Source: Azospirillum cavernae (lineage in GTDB: Bacteria > Pseudomonadota > Alphaproteobacteria > Azospirillales > Azospirillaceae). Taken from it: a stretch of DNA of 64,000 nucleotides. The position numbers and the translations under genes were made by a program. Below are positions 15,348 to 23,248 of this stretch, piece after piece. The stretch's first letter is position 1; each line of letters starts with the position of its first letter. Under the pieces are notes generated by a model. That model was given only the letters and a program-made list of their open reading frames with translations, did not search any database and had not been told where the DNA came from. Location of the stretch: positions 515,289 through 579,288 of the forward strand of contig NZ_QYUL01000005.1 in assembly GCF_003590795.1 (NCBI RefSeq), in the 5' to 3' direction.

Positions 15348-15731
15348 GATGGTGTGTCTTCCCGGTGCAGTCTGGTTGATCCCGCATCATAACGCGGACC
15401 ATCGCCAGCGCGACCACCACACACATCCGTTTTCGGAATGTCAGCCCCTCAAACGAAAAATCCAGCCGCTTGGGCTGGATTTTCTGCGACGCAGCATTAT
15501 CTTTGTTTTTAGCGCCTTGTATCAGGCGTTTCCTCCCCAAACTCGGGCCGCAGGCGTATAGCTAGCGGCCTTTTGCTTTTTGCGCAATACGCTGAACGTC
15601 AGTGCGGCGAACTTTTTTCATGGGCGCGAGCGAACCGCTGGCGTCGCCGGTGCGCAAGCGTCGAAATCTTCAACCTTCCATTGTTGCGCGCGCCTTGACG
15701 CGTGTGGGATTCCAGCGTCGGAAAAGATCGC
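15348..15731. other. 384-base intergenic region between oxyR and the TRAP gene
   Basis: No convincing open frame fills this stretch. It holds a clear hairpin at 15457-15483 and a weaker one at 15546-15570 (GGCCGC-N13-GCGGCC followed by TTTT on the plus strand). The remainder must carry the TRAP promoter. No tRNA fold or 4.5S RNA signature was seen; a small RNA cannot be excluded. Confidence 0.4.
15457..15483. terminator. Bidirectional terminator-like hairpin
   Basis: A perfect 11-base stem (AAAATCCAGCC / GGCTGGATTTT) with a five-base loop and T runs in both orientations lies between oxyR and the TRAP gene. In the minus orientation it would end a transcript coming from oxyR. Confidence 0.7.
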
Positions 15732-16667
15732 TTAAGCGGCCTGCCCCGCCCCAACCGGCGAACAGCCAGCGGAGGCGGGGAGCGCCGCGCGAAACAGCCC
15801 GGCCAGATCGCGCAAGCCCCGTCCACGCGGGTCGCTGGCCCGCCACGCCAAGCCAACCACCCGTCCGGGCCGGTCGGCGGCGAAGGCGCGATAGCCGACC
15901 AGCCCGCCGACCGTGGCCGCGTCGCCCGTCGCCAACAGCGGCATCAGCGTGCAGCCGTTCCCCACCGCCACCATATGGCGCAGCGTCTCCAACCCGGTGG
16001 CGTGCCGTCCAGCCCGCGCGGTGACGCCGCAGACCGCCAGCGCCTGATCGCGCAAACAATGCCCCTCCTCCAACAACAGCAACTCGCCGGGATCGACGTC
16101 GGACAGAGTCAGAACCGACGTTTGTCCCAGCCGATGGCCGACCGGATGGGCCAGCACGAACGGCTCGAAGAACAGCGGCTCGGCGGCGATTCCCTCCACC
16201 TCGACCGGCAGGGCCAGCAGAACGGCGTCGATCCGCCCATCCCGCAACTCCTCCAACAGGCCGTCGGTGCGCCCTTCCGACAGGACCAGCGTCAGATCGG
16301 GGTGATGCGCCCGCAGGATCGGCAGCAGATGGGGGAACAGATACGGCCCCAGGGTTTGAATGGCGGCCAGACGGAAGCTTCCCGCCAAGCCGCCATCCTG
16401 CCCCTCGGCCAGCGCCAGCAGGCGTTGCGCCTCGGCCAACACGACGCGGGCCTGCCGAATGATCGGTTCCCCCGCCGGGGTGGTCAGCACGCGGCGGCTG
16501 GTCCGCTCGAACAGGGCGAGGCCGAGGCCGTCCTCCAGCTTGCGGATTTGCGCGCTCAAGGATGGCTGGCTGACGCCGCAGCGCTCCGCCGCCTTGCCGA
16601 AATGGCGCAGGTCGGCGACCGCCACCACATATTCCAGATCACGCAGGGACAGACCGGCCATATTCAT
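15732..16667 (-). CDS. oxyR: OxyR hydrogen peroxide-sensing LysR regulator
   Basis: This 311-residue LysR protein aligns well with OxyR: LSLRDLEYVVAVADLRHFGK, CGVSQPSLSAQIRKLEDGLG, and the redox loop GHCLRDQALAVC. The two cysteines of that loop are nine residues apart, as in Cys199/Cys208 of E. coli OxyR, so disulfide sensing of peroxide is expected. The ATG at 16667 was chosen over a GTG at 16676 and an ATG at 16661. It is divergent from katA with about 100 bases between the starts, so katA is the obvious target. A candidate OxyR box overlaps its own start codon, suggesting autorepression. Confidence 0.94.
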   Translation of the reverse strand: MNMAGLSLRDLEYVVAVADLRHFGKAAERCGVSQPSLSAQIRKLEDGLGLALFERTSRRVLTTPAGEPIIRQARVVLAEAQRLLALAEGQDGGLAGSFRLAAIQTLGPYLFPHLLPILRAHHPDLTLVLSEGRTDGLLEELRDGRIDAVLLALPVEVEGIAAEPLFFEPFVLAHPVGHRLGQTSVLTLSDVDPGELLLLEEGHCLRDQALAVCGVTARAGRHATGLETLRHMVAVGNGCTLMPLLATGDAATVGGLVGYRAFAADRPGRVVGLAWRASDPRGRGLRDLAGLFRAALPASAGCSPVGAGQAA

Positions 16668-16698
16668 AGCCAACACCTATCAGATCATTATGAATGAT
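16666..16698. promoter_or_regulatory. Candidate OxyR box and adjoining palindrome
   Basis: ATAG-N7-CTAT (16666-16680) matches one full OxyR tetranucleotide pair and overlaps the oxyR start codon. It is followed by the palindrome ATCATT-ATG-AATGAT at 16684-16698. A second well-matched ATAG/CTAT pair is not evident, so the site may be half-consensus. Confidence 0.55.
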
Positions 16699-16770
16699 GT
16701 CTTGGATATATCAACGCTGGGGGCGGATAACCAGAGCCACGCACAGGCCACCCACCGCGAGGAAGCAATT

Positions 16771-18213
16771 ATGAGCGTCTTGACCACCAGCTTCGGCCAG
16801 CCCGTCGCCGACAACCAGAATTCCTTGAGCGCCGGGCCGCGCGGGCCGCTGCTGTTGCAGGATTTCCACCTGATTGAAAAGCTGGCCCATTTCAACCGTG
16901 AACGCATCCCCGAACGGGTGGTCCACGCCAAGGGGGCGGGCGCCTACGGCGTCTTCCGCGTCACCCGCGACGTGACCGGCTGGACCAAGGCCGCCTTCCT
17001 GGCGGCGGTCGGCAAGGAAACGCCGGTGTTCCTGCGCTTTTCCACCGTCGGCGGCGAAAAGGGATCGGCGGACGCCGACCGCGACCCGCGCGGCTTCGCG
17101 GTGAAGCTCTACACCGAAGAGGGCAATTACGATCTGGTCGGCAACAACACCCCGGTGTTCTTCCTGCGCGATCCCCTGAAGTTCCCCGACTTCATCCACA
17201 CGCAAAAGCGCAACCCGGCGACCAATCTGAAGGATCCGACGGCGATGTGGGATTTCTTCTCGCTGTCGCCGGAGACCATGCACCAGTTGACCATCCTGTT
17301 CAGCGACCGGGGCACGCCGCGCGGCTACCGCCACATGGATGGCTTTTCCAGCCACACCTTTTCCTGGATCAACGCGGCGGGCGAACGCTTCTGGGTCAAG
17401 TATCACTTCAAGACCCGCCAGGGGATCCAGAACCTCACCGCCGATCAAGCCACCGCGATGGCGGGCGTCGATCCCGACCACGCCACCCGCGATCTCTACG
17501 CCGCCATCCAAGACGGCGATTTCCCCGCCTGGACCGTCTCCATCCAGATCATGCCGGAGGCTGAGGCCGACGCCTACGCCATCAACCCGTTCGATCTGAC
17601 CAAGGTGTGGCCGCACGCGGATTACCCGCTGGTCGAATTCGGCGAATTGATCCTGAACCGCAACCCGGAGAATTTCTTCGCGGAGACCGAACAATCGGCC
17701 TTCAGCCCGGCCAGCGTGGTTCCCGGCATCTCCTTCAGCCCCGACAAGATGCTGCAAGGCCGCCTGTTCGCCTACGCCGACGCCCACCGCTACCGGCTGG
17801 GCGGCAATTACGCCCATCTGCCGGTCAACCGCCCGCAGGGCTGCCCGGTTCACAACCACCAGCGCGACGGGGCGATGCGCTTTGACGGCAACGGCGGCGG
17901 CGCGCCGAATTATGAACCGAACAGCTTCGGCGGCCCGACGCAAAGCGCCGCCGCGTCCGAACCGCCCTTGCGGATCAGCGGCGACGCCGACCGCTACAAC
18001 CATCGGGACGGCAACGACGATTACGCCCAGGCGGGCGCCCTGTTCCGCCTGATCGGGGAGGAGGCGCAAGCGCGGTTGATGGACAACATCGCCGGATCGC
18101 TGAGCAAGGCCCCCCGTTTCATCCAGGAACGCCAGTTGGCGCATTTCCACGCCGCCGACCCGCGTTACGGGGCCGGGATCGCCGCCCGGTTGGGAATGAC
18201 CCTGGCCGCGTGA
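16771..18213 (+). CDS. katA: Monofunctional haem catalase
   Basis: This 480-residue clade 3 catalase converts hydrogen peroxide to water and oxygen. The catalytic His lies in ERVVHAKGAGAYG, the active-site Asn in LVGNNTPVFFLRD, and the haem-ligand Tyr in GRLFAYADAHRYRLG. The length is that of small-subunit catalases. The start is the ATG at 16771, with GAGGAAG five bases upstream; the open frame extends further upstream without meaning. It is divergent from oxyR, so induction by peroxide is expected. A strong terminator overlaps its stop codon. Confidence 0.97.
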   Translation: MSVLTTSFGQPVADNQNSLSAGPRGPLLLQDFHLIEKLAHFNRERIPERVVHAKGAGAYGVFRVTRDVTGWTKAAFLAAVGKETPVFLRFSTVGGEKGSADADRDPRGFAVKLYTEEGNYDLVGNNTPVFFLRDPLKFPDFIHTQKRNPATNLKDPTAMWDFFSLSPETMHQLTILFSDRGTPRGYRHMDGFSSHTFSWINAAGERFWVKYHFKTRQGIQNLTADQATAMAGVDPDHATRDLYAAIQDGDFPAWTVSIQIMPEAEADAYAINPFDLTKVWPHADYPLVEFGELILNRNPENFFAETEQSAFSPASVVPGISFSPDKMLQGRLFAYADAHRYRLGGNYAHLPVNRPQGCPVHNHQRDGAMRFDGNGGGAPNYEPNSFGGPTQSAAASEPPLRISGDADRYNHRDGNDDYAQAGALFRLIGEEAQARLMDNIAGSLSKAPRFIQERQLAHFHAADPRYGAGIAARLGMTLAA

Positions 18214-18255
18214 CGAAAAGGGGCGGGCCGTTCATCCGGCCCGCCCCTTTTCGTC
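18212..18255. terminator. Bidirectional terminator between katA and the pirin gene
   Basis: A perfect 19-base stem begins in the katA stop codon (arms 18212-18230 and 18237-18255, inner bases GGGGCGGGCCG) with a six-base loop. A and T runs at the stem ends would make it work for both convergent genes. Confidence 0.88.
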
Positions 18256-18265
18256 TCCTCAACCG

Positions 18266-18964
18266 TCACGCCAGATCAAAGACCAGCACCTCGGCGACGT
18301 CGGCCTTGTCGAGCGTGACGGCGGCCTCGTCGCTCAACGCCGCGCCGTCGCCTTCCTTCAGCAGCGCGCCGTTGACGTGAACCTGACCGCGCGCCACCTG
18401 CACCCAGGCGTGACGCCCCGGACGCAACGGCAGGCTGGCGCTTTCTTCGCCGTCCAGCAGGGTGGCGTACAGATCCACATCCTGGTGAATGGTGACGCTG
18501 CCCTCCCGCCCGTCGCGGGAGCCGACCAGCCGCAGTTGTCCGCGCTTTTCCGCGTCGGAATAGGCCGACTGCTCGTAGCTGGGGGCCAGACCATGGATTT
18601 CCGGCAAAATCCAGATTTGCAGGAAATGCACCGGATCGGCCTGCGAGGCGTTGTATTCGCTGTGGCGGATGCCGCGCCCGGCGCTCATGCGCTGGACCTC
18701 GCCGGGCCGGATGATCGAGCCGGTTCCGATGGAATCCTTGTGCTCCAACGCGCCCTTCAGCACGTACGAGACAATCTCCATGTTGGCGTGGCCGTGGGTG
18801 GGGAAACCGGCGCCGGGGATCACCCGATCCTCGTTGATGACCCGCAGGGCGCGAAAGCCCATCTGGTCCGGGTCGTGGTAATGGCCAAAGGAAAAGCTGT
18901 GCTGGCTGTTCAGCCAACCCATGTTCGCCGCGCCGCGTTCATCCCGATGACGGATCGTAAGCAT
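18266..18964 (-). CDS. Pirin-family cupin protein (YhhW-like)
   Basis: This 232-residue bicupin has the pirin metal site complete: His57 and His59 in PTHGHANMEIV, His101 and Glu103 in RGIRHSEYNAS. Pirins such as E. coli YhhW can oxidise quercetin in vitro and others act as redox-sensing cofactors; the physiological substrate is unclear. The ATG at 18964 is supported by CAGGAGG eight bases upstream; an upstream methionine at 19009 is not. It lies next to oxyR-katA and converges with katA, which fits an oxidative-stress context, though no shared regulation is visible. Confidence 0.88.
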   Translation of the reverse strand: MLTIRHRDERGAANMGWLNSQHSFSFGHYHDPDQMGFRALRVINEDRVIPGAGFPTHGHANMEIVSYVLKGALEHKDSIGTGSIIRPGEVQRMSAGRGIRHSEYNASQADPVHFLQIWILPEIHGLAPSYEQSAYSDAEKRGQLRLVGSRDGREGSVTIHQDVDLYATLLDGEESASLPLRPGRHAWVQVARGQVHVNGALLKEGDGAALSDEAAVTLDKADVAEVLVFDLA

Positions 18965-19085
18965 GACCGAAACCCTCCTGTGCCGCTTGGGCTTGCCTCG
19001 TTGATCCAATCATGCGGCCAAAAGGGGTTCGGGAACAATCCAACGCGTCAGAACATGATTGTCGCTATTTAGGGAACAACCTTCC

Positions 19086-19856
19086 TCACCGCGCCTCGAC
19101 CATGCCGACGAACTGGGCCAATTCGGCGGTTTTGGGATGGTCGAACAATTCGGCGGGCGGCCCCTGTTCAATGATGCGTCCCCCATGCATGAAGACCAGG
19201 GAATCGCAGACTTCGCGGGCGAAACGCATCTCGTGCGTCACCAGCAGCAGCGTCATTCCCTCTTCCGCCAGCTTCCGGACGACGGACAGCACCTCGCTGA
19301 CCAGTTCGGGGTCGAGCGCCGAGGTGATCTCGTCGCACAGCAGCACCTTCGGGGCCATCGCCAGCGAGCGGGCGATGGCGACGCGCTGTTGCTGGCCGCC
19401 CGACAAATGCGACGGGTAGGCGTCGAACTTGTGGCCCAGCCCGACCTTGGCCAACGCCTGTTCCGCCGCCGCGCGGCAGGACGCCTTGTCCTGCTTCTTC
19501 ACCACCTTCAGGGCCAGCATGACGTTTTCGCCAGCGCTCAAATGGGGGAACAGGTTGAATTGCTGGAACACCATGCCGACCTTCAGGCGCAGCGCCCGCA
19601 AGTCGATCTGGCTGGGATCGACGCATTCGCCGTCCACCTCGATGACGCCGTCGTCGATGCGCTCCAACCCGTTGATGCTGCGCAACAACGTGCTTTTGCC
19701 TGAGCCGCTGCGCCCGATCATGGCGACGACCTGGCCCTCCTGCACCGCCATGTCCACCCCCTTCAGCACCTCCACCGGGCCGAAGGATTTGCGGATGTTG
19801 GTCAGCTTGACCAGGGGACGGGGGGACGGCGGAACGGATCCATCAGCGAGCGACAT
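19086..19856 (-). CDS. Polar amino-acid ABC transporter ATPase (GlnQ/HisP type)
   Basis: This 256-residue ATPase has Walker A GRSGSGKST, signature LSGGQQQR, and Walker B with the family-typical VLLCDEITSALDPE. It energises import of a polar amino acid through the two permeases upstream. The ATG at 19856 overlaps the end of the second permease by 14 bases and follows AAGGAAG; a longer frame starting at 19934 lies inside that permease and is not used. It is the last gene of binding protein-permease-permease-ATPase. Confidence 0.94.
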   Translation of the reverse strand: MSLADGSVPPSPRPLVKLTNIRKSFGPVEVLKGVDMAVQEGQVVAMIGRSGSGKSTLLRSINGLERIDDGVIEVDGECVDPSQIDLRALRLKVGMVFQQFNLFPHLSAGENVMLALKVVKKQDKASCRAAAEQALAKVGLGHKFDAYPSHLSGGQQQRVAIARSLAMAPKVLLCDEITSALDPELVSEVLSVVRKLAEEGMTLLLVTHEMRFAREVCDSLVFMHGGRIIEQGPPAELFDHPKTAELAQFVGMVEAR

Positions 19857-20493
19857 TGAGCTTCCTTTCCAGCGCCTTGGCCGAGAGCGACAAAGGGTAG
19901 CAGAGTGCGAAATACAGCAACCCGACGAGGCCATAGACCAGGAAGGGTTGAAAGGTGGCGTTGGTTATCATCGTTCCAGCCTTGGTGATCTCGACAAAAC
20001 CGATGATCGAGGTCACGGCGGTTCCCTTCACCACCTGAACCGAGAAGCCGACGGTGGGCGGGACGGCGATGCGCAGCGCCTGCGGCAGCACGACGTAACG
20101 CATCTGTTCGCCATAGCTCAGCGCCAGACTGGCCGAGGCCTCCCACTGGCCTTTCGGCACGGCGTCGACGCAACCGCGCCAGATTTCCGCGAGATAGGCG
20201 CTGGTGAACAAGGTCAGCGACACCGCCGCCGCCGTCCAGGGCGAGGTTTCGACGCCGACCAGCGGCAGAACGAAAAAGACGATGAAGAGCTGCATCAGCA
20301 GGGGCGTGCCCTGGAACAGCTCGATGTAGATTTTCATGGCGCCTTGCAGCGGGCGCAGCGGGGCGACGCGCGCCAGCAGCACCAGAAGCCCGGCGACGCC
20401 GCCGCAGACGAAGGCGATCGCCGACAGCAGCACGGTCCAGCGCGCCGCCAGCAGCAGGTTGGACAGAATGTCCCAGAAGGTGAAGTTAAGCAC
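19843..20493 (-). CDS. Polar amino-acid ABC transporter permease (second)
   Basis: This 216-residue HisM/GlnP-type permease has about five hydrophobic segments and the coupling loop EASASLALSYGEQMRYVVLP. FQGTPLLMQLFIVFFVLP is the typical start of the conserved transmembrane domain. It overlaps the first permease by eight bases and the ATPase by 14, so the operon is translationally coupled. The two permeases would form a heterodimeric inner-membrane channel. Confidence 0.93.
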   Translation of the reverse strand: MLNFTFWDILSNLLLAARWTVLLSAIAFVCGGVAGLLVLLARVAPLRPLQGAMKIYIELFQGTPLLMQLFIVFFVLPLVGVETSPWTAAAVSLTLFTSAYLAEIWRGCVDAVPKGQWEASASLALSYGEQMRYVVLPQALRIAVPPTVGFSVQVVKGTAVTSIIGFVEITKAGTMITNATFQPFLVYGLVGLLYFALCYPLSLSAKALERKLNVAR

Positions 20494-21157
20494 GGGCGGC
20501 CCTCGCGAACAGCCGGTCCCCCAGCCGGGCCAAGAGCCACCGCAGCCCGACCGCCAGCGCCAGATACAGCGCGGTCGCCACGAAATAGACCTCGAACGGG
20601 CGGAAGTTGCGGGATTGGATAAAGTTGGCGGCGAAGCTCAGCTCCTCCACCGCGATCTGCGAACAGACCGACGATCCCAGCATGACGATGATGATCTGGC
20701 TGGTCAGAGCGGGCCAAATCTTGCCCATCGCCGGGCCAAGGATGATGTAGCGGAAAATCTGCGGCCCGCTCATCCCCAGGCTGGCCCCCGCCTCGACCTG
20801 GCCCTTGGGCGTCGCGTCGATGCCCGCCCGGATGATCTCGGTGGCGTAGGCGCCAAGGTTGATGACCATCGCCAACAGCGCCGCCTGCCATTCCGGCAGA
20901 CGGACGCCCAAGGACGGCAAACCGAAGAAGATGAAGAAAAGCTGGACGAGGAAGGGCGTGTTGCGGATCAGTTCGACATAGGCCCCAACCGCGACGCGCA
21001 GCGGCGCGTTGGCCGAGGACCGCGCCGCCGCCCCGCCAATACCAATCCCCACCCCCAGCACGGCGCCGACCAGGGTCAAACCGACCGTGGTCGCCACGCC
21101 GTGAACCAGCACGGGCGCATAGTCCAACAAGGACGCAAAATCAAACCGATAGGCCAT
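20486..21157 (-). CDS. Polar amino-acid ABC transporter permease (first)
   Basis: This 223-residue permease of the HisQ/GlnP family carries VELIRNTPFLVQLFFIFFGL and the coupling loop EAGASLGMSGPQIFRYIILG. It begins 33 bases after the binding-protein gene and overlaps the next permease. The paired RNTP and QGTP motifs of the two permeases are typical of amino-acid rather than sugar importers. Confidence 0.93.
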   Translation of the reverse strand: MAYRFDFASLLDYAPVLVHGVATTVGLTLVGAVLGVGIGIGGAAARSSANAPLRVAVGAYVELIRNTPFLVQLFFIFFGLPSLGVRLPEWQAALLAMVINLGAYATEIIRAGIDATPKGQVEAGASLGMSGPQIFRYIILGPAMGKIWPALTSQIIIVMLGSSVCSQIAVEELSFAANFIQSRNFRPFEVYFVATALYLALAVGLRWLLARLGDRLFARAARA

Positions 21158-21190
21158 GGGATCGCCCGCGCTGGAAGTGGAGAGAGCCGG

Positions 21191-21982
21191 TTACAGATCC
21201 TTGGGCAGGGGCGTCCCCAGCCACTTCTTGGCGATGGCGCTCAGCGAGCCGTCGGCCTTCGCCTTGGTCAGGATAGCGTTGACCTTCTCCAGAAGCGGGC
21301 CTTCATCCTTGTTCAGACCGACGAAGCAGGGCGAATTCTTGATGAGGAATTTCAGGATCGGCAGGCGCGGCGGGTTGCGCTCGAAAATAGCGGCGGCGAC
21401 GACGTTGCCGGTGGCGACCAACTCCACTTGACCGGAGAGGAAGGCGGAAATCGTGCCGTTGTTGTCTTCGTAGCGGCGCACCGTGACCTTGTCGGTGACG
21501 ATCTTCGACAGTTCGATGTCCTCGACCGAACCACGGGTGACGCCGACCGTCTTGCCGTTCAGATCCTCGACCTTCTCCACCGCGCTGGCCTCAGGCCCGA
21601 ACACGCCGTTGTAGAAGGGGGCGTAGGCGACCGAGAAATCGATGACCTTTTCGCGCTCGGCGTTCTTGCCAAGGCTGGAGATCACCAGATCGACCTTGCC
21701 GGTGGTCAGATAGGGGATGCGGTTGGAACTGCTGACGGGAACCAACTCGACCTTGGCGCCCAATTCCTTGGCGATCAGACCGGCGGCGTCGATGTCATAA
21801 CCGATCGGCTTCAGATCGGTGCCGACCGACCCGAAGGGCGGGAAATCCTGCGGCACGGCGACGCGCAAAACCTTTTCCTTGGTGATCCGCTCCAGCGCGT
21901 CGGCCTGCGCCGCGCCGGTCATGCCACCCACGAGAACAGCCGTGGCAAAGCCGACAGCACCGAGTATCGTTGCAAACCGCAT
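21191..21982 (-). CDS. Periplasmic amino-acid binding protein (SBP family 3)
   Basis: This 263-residue binding protein has a signal peptide (MRFATILGAVGFATAVLVGG, cleavage near AQA-DA). The mature sequence shows the family 3 pattern: KVLRVAVPQDFPPFGSVG, GYDIDAAGLIAKELG, TGKVDLVISSLGKNAEREK and the DFSVAYAPFY strand. Such proteins bind polar or dicarboxylic amino acids. It is the first gene of its operon and is divergent from an RpiR-type regulator across about 180 bases. The ligand is not determinable here. Confidence 0.93.
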   Translation of the reverse strand: MRFATILGAVGFATAVLVGGMTGAAQADALERITKEKVLRVAVPQDFPPFGSVGTDLKPIGYDIDAAGLIAKELGAKVELVPVSSSNRIPYLTTGKVDLVISSLGKNAEREKVIDFSVAYAPFYNGVFGPEASAVEKVEDLNGKTVGVTRGSVEDIELSKIVTDKVTVRRYEDNNGTISAFLSGQVELVATGNVVAAAIFERNPPRLPILKFLIKNSPCFVGLNKDEGPLLEKVNAILTKAKADGSLSAIAKKWLGTPLPKDL

Positions 21983-22109
21983 GGTGTTTGATCTCCAACC
22001 AAAAGGACGTTCCCATGCATTTCAAACGCCGTGCCAGCCGGACGACGGCCGCGCGCACCGATCCCAAAGGGCTGAAAATGATACAATTATCCCATTTGTA
22101 CTGAAATTC

Positions 22110-22123
22110 GTTACGCTCGTAAC
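22110..22123. promoter_or_regulatory. Palindromic operator candidate between the importer and RpiR gene
   Basis: The palindrome GTTACG-CT-CGTAAC lies 37 bases before the regulator start and 127 bases before the importer start. A TATCAT hexamer on the minus strand nearby is a possible -10 for the importer. Binding by the RpiR protein is inferred from position. Confidence 0.5.
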
Positions 22124-22160
22124 TCACATCCCCGACGATGATTGCTTAAGAAACGCGCAG

Positions 22161-23033
22161 ATGACCGACCAAAAAACCGGCACATTGCCCGAACAGGCGC
22201 TGACCACCCGAATCCACGACCGCTACACCGCCTTGAGCCGCAGCGAACGGCAATTGGCCGACGTGATTCTGGCCTGCCCTGGCGAGTTGTCCGGCTATTC
22301 GGCGACTGAACTGGCGCGCAGCGCCGGCGTGTCGAAAATGACGGTGTCCCGTCTGGTCCGCCGCCTGGGCTTCGCCAATTTTGAAGAGGCGCGCCTTGCC
22401 TCCCGGCGCGGCACCGAATGGGGATCGCCGCTCTATCTGCTCGATCAACCGACCACGCCCAGCGCCGACGCCCCCCCGTCGGTGGACGCCCATTTTCAGC
22501 GCAGCGTCGAGGCCATCGCCGCCACCGCGCGCCAGATCGACCCGGACGCCCTAAGACAAGCCGCCGCCCTGCTGCACACGGCCCGGCGCGTCTGGGTGTG
22601 CGGCGCCCGCAACAGCGCCTTTCTCGCCGGATACGCCCGTTGGCAATTCATCCAGGTCCGGCCCGAGGTTCACCACATGGTCGCCGCCGGGGAAACGCTG
22701 GCCGAGACCTTCGCCGATCTTGACCAGCAAGACGTCCTGCTGCTGGTCGGCATCCGCCGCCGCACCCCGGCGATCATCGAATTGTTGCGGGCGGCGCAGG
22801 CGCGCGGCGTTCCCACCATTCTGCTCGCCGACAGCCATTCTCCTCTGGAAGGACCACCCCCGCCCCTGACCTTCCGTTGTGAAACCCGCAGTTTGGCCCC
22901 GCTCGACAACCATGTCGCGGTGATGGCGGTGATACACGCCCTGGCGGCTGAACTGATTCGGCTTTCCGGCAACGCCGGGCGCGACCGCATCAAGAGCATT
23001 GAAAAACTTCACGAAACTTTGGGAGAATTTTAG
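22161..23033 (+). CDS. MurR/RpiR-family transcriptional regulator
   Basis: This 290-residue protein has an N-terminal HTH_6 domain (LSRSERQLADVILACPGELS, then TELARSAGVSKMTVSRLVRR) and a C-terminal SIS sugar-isomerase-like domain (VWVCGARNSAFLAGYARWQF; DVLLLVGIRRRTPAIIELLR). RpiR proteins usually sense phosphosugars. This one is divergent from an amino-acid importer, so it may instead answer to an amino-acid-derived or amino-sugar signal. The ATG at 22161 gives the expected short N-terminus; the ribosome site is weak. No terminator hairpin follows. Confidence 0.88.
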   Translation: MTDQKTGTLPEQALTTRIHDRYTALSRSERQLADVILACPGELSGYSATELARSAGVSKMTVSRLVRRLGFANFEEARLASRRGTEWGSPLYLLDQPTTPSADAPPSVDAHFQRSVEAIAATARQIDPDALRQAAALLHTARRVWVCGARNSAFLAGYARWQFIQVRPEVHHMVAAGETLAETFADLDQQDVLLLVGIRRRTPAIIELLRAAQARGVPTILLADSHSPLEGPPPPLTFRCETRSLAPLDNHVAVMAVIHALAAELIRLSGNAGRDRIKSIEKLHETLGEF

Positions 23034-23177
23034 GAACAATTTTTACGCGATATTTTAAAGTTACTCTTTCTCGCAATTTTGTTCGATTTTGGGAATTATA
23101 ACCATTGCTGGCGCAATGTCGGATCTGGCTCACTTTATGAAAAAGAACCGATGATTTTCTAATGAATATCTATGCGT

Positions 23178-23193
23178 GCAAACATTTGTTTGC
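23178..23193. promoter_or_regulatory. Palindrome in the AT-rich spacer 23034-23248
   Basis: GCAAACATTTGTTTGC is a near-perfect palindrome in an unusually AT-rich 215-base gap between a plus-strand regulator and a minus-strand glycosyltransferase. No T tract follows in either direction, so an operator or mRNA-end hairpin is as likely as a terminator. No gene is seen in the gap. Confidence 0.4.
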
Positions 23194-23248
23194 GCATGGG
23201 TGTTTAAACCTATTGCGCTGATTCGTCTTGCCTTGCGCCAACACGCCA

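Noticed and set aside
15546..15574. Plus-strand terminator GGCCGC-N13-GCGGCC-TTTT
   Set aside because: The stem is only six bases with a long loop, and no plus-strand gene lies upstream to need it.
15348..15731. tRNA or 4.5S RNA gene in the oxyR-TRAP gap
   Set aside because: The stems seen are simple hairpins. No cloverleaf, T-arm sequence or SRP tetraloop motif was recognised.
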